From assembly GCF_030867095.1 (NCBI RefSeq), contig NC_081831.1, forward strand, positions 71,996,716-72,060,715: DNA of 64,000 bases, given 5' to 3'. This DNA is from Alligator mississippiensis. Lineage: Eukaryota; Chordata; Crocodylia; Alligatoridae. The notes under the pieces were generated by a model that was not told where the DNA came from, searched no databases, and was given only the letters and a program-made list of their open reading frames with translations. Each line of letters begins with the position of its first letter. Within the stretch, counting starts at the first letter, position 1. The position numbers and the translations under genes are program-made. Positions 55,985 through 64,000 of this stretch are shown here, piece after piece.

Positions 55985-58690
55985 ACCCTGCACCTCCCAA
56001 AGCACATATATAAACACCCAAGATGGTGAGGCTGTTTATTGAGGCTGGGGCCCAGCCTGCGTACTGCTGGCATCACATGGCACACCTATTCTATGGGTTT
56101 AACATAATTGTGGAACATTGTACAAGACAGGATAAAGTCTTTGGAAATTCCACTAATAAGTGCACTTGATGCTGTGATGCTGGTGTCGAGCATGACCCTT
56201 TGTGATTGGTCTGAAAGGAAGGATTAGTCTATGAAGTCCATAAGCATCTTCCAGTTGAGTGGATCAATAAGCAAACAGACCTGTCCACCATCCACTGTCC
56301 AGGGCTAAAAGGATATAATTTACCAGGATTACCTGTCAGTCTGAAAACCAGCTGGGTGTAGGATGGAAGGTAAAGTTCTCTTTACAGCTCTGAAGCAATG
56401 TATATTTTCACTTATACATGACTTGTTTGTTCCAGGGATGGCAATTTCACTTTTCTGGAAGTATTTTTATAAGAGATCTAGCTAAAGCAAAGACAGAAAT
56501 ACATCTGATTTGATGCAGTGCATTGGAGATGGAAGCAGGTTTTCAACTGAAAGATATCCTTGTGGATGTATTTTATTGGTTTGATAGAGCCTCAGCAATG
56601 AAAATGAATCTCTGTAATTTATCAATTAACTGACAGGAGGCTAAGACAACTCTTTAAACATCTGATAACTTAGTCTGCAGTAGCTGACTTAGCCTGTGAT
56701 ATTGCTCAGTATAATCTGCTACCAATACACTGCTCCTTTCAAATAATTTTCACATTTATGAATGGCAAACATTTTATCTTGTATACCTACCTACAAACAC
56801 ATTTAACTGAGCTAGAGAAAGGTGTACCAAGATATATTTTTATAGCTTATAACCCTTTTCTCCTGCAGCGTCAAAGTGCCTGGCATCAATTTATTTGGTT
56901 TGAACTGATGAAGCAATACACCAAACCTCTCTTGTCTAAAGTTTGCAGATGCCAACCAAAATTGCTGCAATGACAGACACGGGTTTTCAGAGCTATTACT
57001 GCACAAATGAAATGCAAATGAATTATGACAACAGATACTGAAAACTGCAGCTCTGCAGAAGAACAGCTATATGCTTTCTTAAAGTGAGACTGTGCATTAT
57101 AGTCCTGTAAGTACAAAGCTGTAGAATCTAGGTTATGCTCATGTGCCATTTGGTTGTGAGGTGGTAAAAGGTAATGAGCTAAGGTAAGCAGGTCTGGAAA
57201 GAGTAGTCAGCACATAGACAGGAAGGAATGCTAATGTGGTGCACGTATGAACTCTTGAAAAGCCATGTTAAAATGCTGGGGGTCTAATATAAAACGATAA
57301 CAACAAAGAAATTCATAATCCCAGAACCTAAACCCCACAGAGTTCACATGAGACTTTTGATGAAGAGCATCTATTGCTACCTAAGGACATAGAAGAGAGC
57401 ATCGTCTCTCCTCTATTCCAAAAAGGTCTGCTTCAACCCCAGCCTGCCACCTCCTGCTAGTGATTTTGCACAAGTAACTAAGCATCACTGACATCAGTTA
57501 AATGTCTTACTGCAAAATGTATAGATGTAACCAGGCCCACATCCCAAGAAGAACCACTGCACCTGCATTATTTGCAGTGGTAAAATTGCAGGCTCAAAAC
57601 AAGGAGCCACTTACTGCCTGGAAAAACAGTTCTCTCTTGCTGCCTGTACAGTCCCCCACCCCATACCAGCCTGTGCAAGTCTTGAGCTCCATGTTCTCTT
57701 TAATTTTGATCTGCTGCTTCTTCATTTAACTACAAGCACCAGGGCAGCTAACAAGTATCATGAAAACATGCTGAACAGCATTTGGAAAAACAAAGTGTTG
57801 CACCCAATAAAAACTGCAGCACAACACCCACTCTGACTAGTCATAGCAAGTACAATGGATTCTTAGACCGCAATCCTTTATGCACTGGGGAGGGCACAAG
57901 TGATCCTAAAGCCAAATTTAACCTGCAAAAGCAGCAGGTGCCTCAATCAATACTATGAGATGATGCTCTAGGACTGTAAAGCTCAATTATCAGCTGATGC
58001 CCCATATCCCCTTGCACATAACCATAAGAAATGGGGGTGAACAAATGCCTCTCTGTGCTTAATGTTCTTGTCTTACACCTATTTTTACATTCCCTGGACA
58101 CTGTGCTGTGCTTTCTGGAACTGCAGCTGTGGATCAAACCCCTACCACTGAACTTCACATGTGGCTTGAGCAAATATGTAACCAGCAGTTCCCACCGATT
58201 GAGAAAGTTATATCTAAAGTGAGCGAGGTGGGCACCTCCACGCAACTGGCAAAAACATGCTATTAAAAAAAGAATTTGCTTTTAGATGTTTAATACTGAC
58301 AGATAAGTAACACATGGGTTCCTAGATTTTGCTTCGCTTGAAATACTTTGTGGGAGGTATGAATCACCCAAGATATGACAACCGCCATATCTGGAGGAGT
58401 AGCTCTTGGCTTTCTTGCTTTCAGCATCAAGAGCACTGATAAGGATATTGGCAACGGCAGCATACAGCCTTTTGAGACGGTGACTATCTAAAGTTGAAAA
58501 GAGATTAGCACTTAATCTGTTTTCCTTTTCTTCGTATGTGCATGTGTTTTATCATCTTTCAGACCATTCCATTATTCAGGAACTGCAGCTATGTACTGAG
58601 GAGTGGGGGCCAATCTGCTATCAAAAGAAGCATCTCAGAGCCCCATGGAAAGGTACTGGAGCTCCCCCTTGGGAAGCAATGGCATTATGA
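55985..58690. other. noncoding, nothing recognised
   Basis: AT-rich; short frames on both strands without domains or splice pairs. Confidence 0.5.
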
Positions 58691-58699
58691 CTGTATGGC

Positions 58700-58775
58700 G
58701 CAATGGATGTATGTAGTGCTTTACAAACAGAGAGAAAGAAATAGTCTGTTCCCTGAACTGATTCCTATCTAAAGG
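58700..58775 (+). repeat. old amniote interspersed repeat, second copy
   Basis: GTAGTGCTTTACAAACAGAG then AGTCTGTTCCCTGAACTGAT and CCTATCTAAAG, same order of landmarks as 50660-50815. Confidence 0.4.
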
Positions 58776-61229
58776 CAGCAGTGACCTAGTAGAGAGTGGC
58801 TGAATGTGATGTTTTGCTGATCCCAAATCTGTAAAATGAAGTAGGTTCTGTAGGCTGGTGGACCAGCCATAATACTTTGGCCAGTACATGGAGGGAGGCA
58901 TTGTGCATACAACCCTGAGCGATACTCCACTATTAGACCTTTCTGCTCCAGTCATTGCTCCTCATGCATGCCCTGTGTCAGCCACAGACAAGGACAAACA
59001 TCTGGAGCATTGAAGAATCCTTCCACTGAAGGATACTACATGAAGGTACATGTGACCTGGCTTTTTGTTTAGTTAACTTATGTCCACAAAAGGCCCTTGC
59101 CCCAGCCACTGCTCAGTGAAGGGTGAAATTCATCCTGTGCAGTAGGTGCTAGATCCCATCACGCCCTGCATATGCTTTTAATCATTCTTGATAGGGAAGG
59201 AAGCCTTATAAAAGGAAAGGGGACTCTGCAGTGTTTCCTAAGGACAGTCTGGGGTGGTTTGGATTAATCCACATTTTTTGGAAGCTTGTTTCACAGCTGA
59301 ATCTCCTCGATATGAATGCTTTTCCTCTCTCTCACTCAGTTCCAACTGCCGTCACGGCTATAGCAGGAGTGCTCATGTCACGGCCATCAGATTCTAACGA
59401 ATCTGCAAATTCTGCTAAATACCTGTCATCAGCAATCTCAGGACATGAAAAGAAGAAGAAGTTGTTCACCCAGGGCTCTATATGCATCATTTTTTCTCAG
59501 AGAACTGCAGCTGGCATGGCCGCGTCATGGATGAAGGATGGAGGTATACCCTGGCTCACAGGAAATATTAGGATGCCTTACCAATGAGTGTCTGAAAACA
59601 AGAAGAGCCTTGACCTGGAAGCTGACCCAAAGCCAGTTCAGGGATCACGGCAAAAGTGACATGCTCTCAGAAGCCTGGTATCTCCAGGAAATAAGCTCTT
59701 GCATCCGGCACAGCCTAGAATCATTTCATTGCTTCTTATTTCAGATGATCCAGATTAGATCTGGCAAATCAATGGGGCCATACCCCCACGAAGGCAGGGG
59801 GGAGGCTACACAAAAACACCATCACTGGCTTGAGGGAACATAGCCTTGGGCAGTACTCTGAATCTGAACCAACTTGTTCTAGTTATGAGCACATGGTTGT
59901 TCCTATTATGTTTCTCAGTGGTGGATCACTCTGATTCTGAGCCAACAAAGAAATATGGAGGCAGATTCCTGTGTTTGGGAAAATATTTATACAAGTCAAC
60001 ACCAAAACAGGTTTGTACTTTGCGAGCAAAGTATTTTGTTTTTCCATCCTTATTTTGGTTTGTTATTAGCACTCATGCTAGCAAGTGAACATGTGCTAAT
60101 ACATTGTGACTTGGCAGTGAATTACGCTAGCATTCTGAAATACAGATGTCACTTGAGCTTCGAAGGCCCCTGGTGCACATTACATTTATGGCATGATAAA
60201 CATGCTAACCACATCATAAATTGTAACAGCATTCAGACAATTTACAGCACCATAAAATGGCAAACCAGCCACAAAAAGATATTCCACAAAAATATGCAAT
60301 ATCTTTGTGGCTGCTTTCTATGGCCTCATAAATTGAACGCGTGGCATGCCCCTTAGATTCATGTTATATACCAAAATGACATTATAATGCTCCTTAATTG
60401 TAAATGTTAATGTTTTTAAAGATTTACTGACAATCAAAATTCAAGTTGTAAGCAATACATCACTAAGCAAATGCCAGAAAACATGATATTCAATTCCAGT
60501 TATTTTGATACGCATTTCCTGTTCAAGATGTTTGAAGGAACCCGAGTATCCTTAAAGTACTGCCTGTACTAGTTTTCAGTAGGTTCTTTTGACCAACCAG
60601 CAACCTGAGTGCACCCCAATTTCTGAACTGTCTTTGTGTTATAGACATATTTTATGTCATGAAAAGAAGCTGGATTCTGCGCTAGCATGCATCTGAAGCA
60701 ACACCAACAGAAGCAGCTTTTGTAAAGAAATCCCAAATCCCTCAAACTTCACTTGGTCTTGAGTTTCATTACATGCACACGCTCACTTAAGGATCTTCTT
60801 TCATATAAAAGCATGCAGAAATTAAAAATAATTTTTCTACCACTTACTAGTTGGACAGTTCTGCGTGAGTGTCAGCTAACTCATGATTTTCAGGTGCAAA
60901 CAAACACAGACTCACTGGTTACACCTGATTACCCCAAAGGATAAAACTTGACATTTTCGACTGAGTTTTGCATTGTTTCTGTAGCTCAGTACTACATTAA
61001 TGAATCCTTTATTGAACTACATTGTAGAGTTTTGCCCAGCAATAATTATGACCTGCCACATGTTATACAAGTTAGTTCACCATAGGTAAACAGTGCCTTA
61101 GACTTTCCTGCTCACTACATCTTGGGGGGGAAAAGGACAATATTTTATAAGCTGGGCCAAATGCACAATCTTCCTGATGACTTCCCTATTAAAACTCCTA
61201 TTTTCACCTCTACAAACTGGCAAAGCAAA
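58776..61229. other. noncoding; unresolved protein-like frame at 59231-59587
   Basis: The 118-aa plus-strand frame at 59231-59587 and the sequence up to about 59850 are somewhat richer in GC and CpG than the surroundings. The frame has no domain I recognise and could be an old pseudogene or repeat. The rest is AT-rich. Confidence 0.35.
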
Positions 61230-62095
61230 CATGGGGAATTGTTTCCAGCTGCAATGCAGTGGCATAGGAGCTGGAGAACGTTGAAGACTTTGCATGCCCC
61301 AGCAGCCATATCTCAAAGAAGGCCAACATTGTTGAGGAGATCCAGTATAGGATCTGATGTGCCGACTCTGTCTTTGGAAGACCGAATCATTGTGTTCAAC
61401 TATCATAACATCAGGACTCGGACAAACCGCCTATTATATAATGCTGTGGTAATCCCAGCTCTTCTCTATATAGGGCTGTGAAGCTTAGGTGACCTACAGG
61501 GACCACCTGAAAAGCCTGGAACACCATCACCAACCCTACCTCCAGAAGATCCTTGGCATAAATTGGGGGGATCATCACACAAATGCCAGCGTCCTCACCA
61601 ACACCAACACCACCCGTAGGGAAGCACTGATTGTTCAATATTAGCCGCGGTGGACAGCACACTGTGTGCACGTGCCTGATGTGCGTTTACACAAACAACT
61701 CCTATCTTCCCAACTCACCCAAGGACAAAGGACATGCAGAAGCCAGAGGAACTGCTTCAAGGACACCCTCAAGGCAAACATTAAGAAGTGTGGCATTGAC
61801 ACCACAAACTGGGAAAAACTAGCCCAGGACAGGGCTACGTGGCAACACCTTGTGAGAAAAGGTACATCTCACCTTGAGGAAAACCTTCTGGCCCCAGAGG
61901 CAGAAAAATGACAGAAATGGAAGGAAAGGAAACAAAACTGAGAAATCCATGGTCTGACCCTGCCTTTAACCACCCCCAGTGGTGTTTGCCAGAGCATCTG
62001 CAGCTCTAGGACTGGCCACCTTAGCCATCAACAGACTCATTTCCAACCCTTTACTTGACCTGTGGGAGCGATGATCATCCTCAACCGGGAGAGAA
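61230..62095 (+). pseudogene. LINE ORF2 C-terminal fragment, second copy
   Basis: Same LINE type as 22064-22790. Translation shows YNAVVIPALLYIGL near 61440-61481 (where the other copy has YQAVIIPTLLYGAEL). After frameshifts it has KDTLKANIKKCGIDTTNWEK and AQDRATWQHLVRKGTSHLEE near 61760-61880, then a degenerate finger region. Broken by stops (61481, 61643, 61911). Inactive and 5'-truncated. Confidence 0.72.
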
Positions 62096-64000
62096 TCACT
62101 GACAATGACAACTGTATGGACATACTCCTGAGAAACTTTCTCTGGCTTTCTTAATTATCATCTGGTTTAGTAAAGAGAGTTCTATTAACTGAACTAGAAG
62201 CACACGGTGGAAAAATGGGAAATTAGAAGCTCCTGACCTGAAGTTGCAAAACCATTTAGTAGAAGAGACAGGAATCCAGAACAAGCTGGAGTCATCAGGA
62301 GGGAATCCAAGCTCTTAAGAAAGTGGAGTCTGAGTTTTAACAACGTCTTGGGCAAAACTCATCAAATTTGAGAGAGGCCTAAAGCTTGCAAATTTCTCTC
62401 TCTCTCGCTGTCTCCGATTCCAGGCTGCAAATGTCACACTGCTGTAGAGATCATTAGTCATCCCCATACACAGTCTTCGGGAAAGAGGATGCACTTGATG
62501 ATGTGTAGCCAAAAGTTCTTCAGGGTTTACATCCTCATAATTAATATGGGTAAAGGTGTCATGAATGGTTTAAGGTAGCAATGAGTGAAATGGGTCAGAT
62601 AAATATTAGAAACCTTCAATCCTTTTCCCATATATAGGATAGACCCTTCAAACATTTTTAAAGGTTCAGTTAACTTTTTTTATAACCCTTACGATGTTTC
62701 TTCTTTTTTTTTTCTGTATCTCGGGGAGGGGGCAAGACAAACGAGAAAGTGCTGAAATGCTTTTTTTGGAAAAGTAATTTTCTTAAAGTGCCCAGCCCAG
62801 GCTTGGAAAATGAAAGGTCTGGATCACTTAGATAAACATCCAGGATCAAATGTTATGTTGATGTGTCTGGATACAGCACAGAGATTGGACCCCTTTCCTT
62901 TAACTCCTGATCTGAATGTGTACTACAGAAATCGCTTGGCAATCTCTCTGTTATTTTTGCAAGTTCATCATTAACAGTAAGGTAAAGCACAATGCTAGGT
63001 TCCTCCCAAATGTGGTTTATTTCTGCTGCCAGAAATTTCACTATCAGTTACTTCTCTATCTTCTATGCCACATTCTCTTCCCCACTCCTTTCATATAATT
63101 TGCTCATTAAGTGACTCATCAACTATTCTCTCTGGAAAGGATACCTCCTCTGTAGTCTGACTTGTATACCATTTGGCAAGGATTTTTAAGCTGCCCGAGT
63201 TATCAGCATTTTTCACGTGGGTTGGTCTTAATCTTTCAGTACCCCAACATTGACAAAATCCACTTGGAGAAGTTCTTTGCTCAGCAGCAGTGAAGAAAAT
63301 AACTTGACTCCCTAATGAAAGCCTTGAATACATCCCAAGTAGTAAAGGGTAATGAGACATGGCCTTGATTGATTGCCTAATAACCTTTATCTAGGTACTA
63401 ATGAATGCAATATATTGCAGGATTTATATGTAGCCCCTGTTCAGAGACCATCTTTTAAGGCACCTACTTGCAGCACGCTGGGTTGCAATTTGGCTTCCAA
63501 CTTCAGCTACTGCAGGTGATAAAGCCTGAATCATGTGTGGACTTGATCTGACAATCAATCAGCTGAGATTTTAAACTGAGACAACGCAGGGAAATAAATC
63601 AATTTTAAGGAAGGATAGAGTATTATTGGGGGAAAAAATGAAAAAGTGTTTGAAGGTTGGTTCATAAGACCTGTCAGAAATCTCTCATGATTTAATCATT
63701 ATGGATGATGCTTATTCTTTGTAACGGATTGAATAGCAGCTTAAAAATCGAGGCTCAAACTGCAAGCCTCTCAGGTAACAAACAAAGTTAACAATTTCAG
63801 AAGTTCCCAAGTGACTTAGGAGCCTAAATCCCACTTTTCAAAATTGACTTAGTCACTTTGGTCAAGATCATGGTCAATGAGCATTAGGCACCTTTAAGAC
63901 CTGGGCCTTTTAGGCTCTGAATCTGGCATCCAATTGGCTTTCTCTAAGAGAGTGAAAATGGAGCCCCCATAGTTTTTTGAGCCATTTTTACTTTTTCTCT
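62096..64000. other. noncoding, nothing firm; small repeat trace at end
   Basis: Minus-strand frames at 62315-62512, 62853-63041 and 63091-63360 read like fragments of protein but lack splice pairs. One frame at about 63340-63300 gives TTWDVFKAFIR, reminiscent of L1-type LINE ORF2, too little for a call. At 63800-63905, CAAGTGACTTAGGAGCCTAA and GCATTAGGCACCTTTAAG match the repeat trace at 13008-13085. Confidence 0.35.

Noticed and set aside
62315..62585. Minus-strand exon-like frame (YEDVNPEELLATHHQVHP)
   Set aside because: No good acceptor and no donor; the open frame alone is not enough.
62853..63360. Possible L1-type LINE fragment on the minus strand (TTWDVFKAFIR)
   Set aside because: Only one short motif fits; the neighbouring frames do not continue the L1 ORF2 order.
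1..64000. CRISPR array, operon, phage or bacterial defence system
   Set aside because: No spaced direct repeats, no compact gene order and no ribosome-binding-site pattern; the window is vertebrate repeat-rich DNA.
1..64000. tRNA genes or tRNA-derived SINEs
   Set aside because: No convincing A-box/B-box pair or cloverleaf was seen by eye; a tRNAscan run would settle it.

Overview
The window reads as nuclear DNA of a sauropsid vertebrate, most likely a crocodilian. It is AT-rich and gene-poor, and carries several CR1 LINEs, Penelope-like retroelement ends, Ty3/Gypsy- or ERV-type LTRs, and many non-autonomous hAT-type elements with 8-bp target-site duplications (TSDs). The species call is inferred from this repeat mix. 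No rRNA, tRNA, CRISPR array or prokaryotic signal was seen. Nearly all longer open frames are repeat-derived, or are chance frames in GC-rich fold-back elements.

Layout. 1-6.6 kb: a GC-rich LTR-like block (646-1727), two inverted Penelope-like ends, a CR1 3' tail and a TTAATTAA-rich MITE. 6.6-7.3 kb: fold-back hAT element with TSD. 9.7-9.9 kb: candidate minus-strand exon. 13.3-14.2 kb: second fold-back hAT family. 15.1-17.3 kb: old CR1, a hAT-type MITE and a TA-flanked pogo/Tigger-like MITE. 18.3-20.6 kb: small hAT MITE, then a 1.65-kb solo LTR with perfect GAGAC TSDs and an internal 191-bp duplication. 21.3-22.8 kb: a hammerhead-like motif in a repeat end and a LINE whose 5' part is inverted. 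24.6-25.6 kb: another LTR-like block, followed by a weaker candidate exon. 26.3-29.1 kb: fold-back hAT, hAT with a GT-rich core, Harbinger-like MITE. 30.3-31.6 kb: Penelope-like end, small hAT MITE and a CpG-retaining unique block. 34.8-37.1 kb: the best-preserved LINE, a CR1 with broken ORF2. 39-40.7 kb: GC-rich repeat and a hairpin MITE. 43.3-43.6 kb: the best candidate exon. 47.1-49.7 kb: minus-strand Gypsy/ERV remains (LTR, tRNA-Leu-type primer site, another LTR, decayed gag). 50.1-50.8 kb: CR1 and old-repeat fragments. 55.7 kb: second copy of the TTAATTAA MITE. 61.2-62.1 kb: second LINE 3' fragment.

Three minus-strand open segments bounded by consensus-like splice sites (43638-43346, 25836-25642, 9904-9667) have mutually compatible intron phases. 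They may be exons of one minus-strand gene whose introns hold most of the repeats. I could not recognise the product, so the gene is a hypothesis. I found no convincing new multi-gene system; the most distinctive signals are the hammerhead-like repeat end, the terminal architecture of the nested LTR elements and the possible exon chain.
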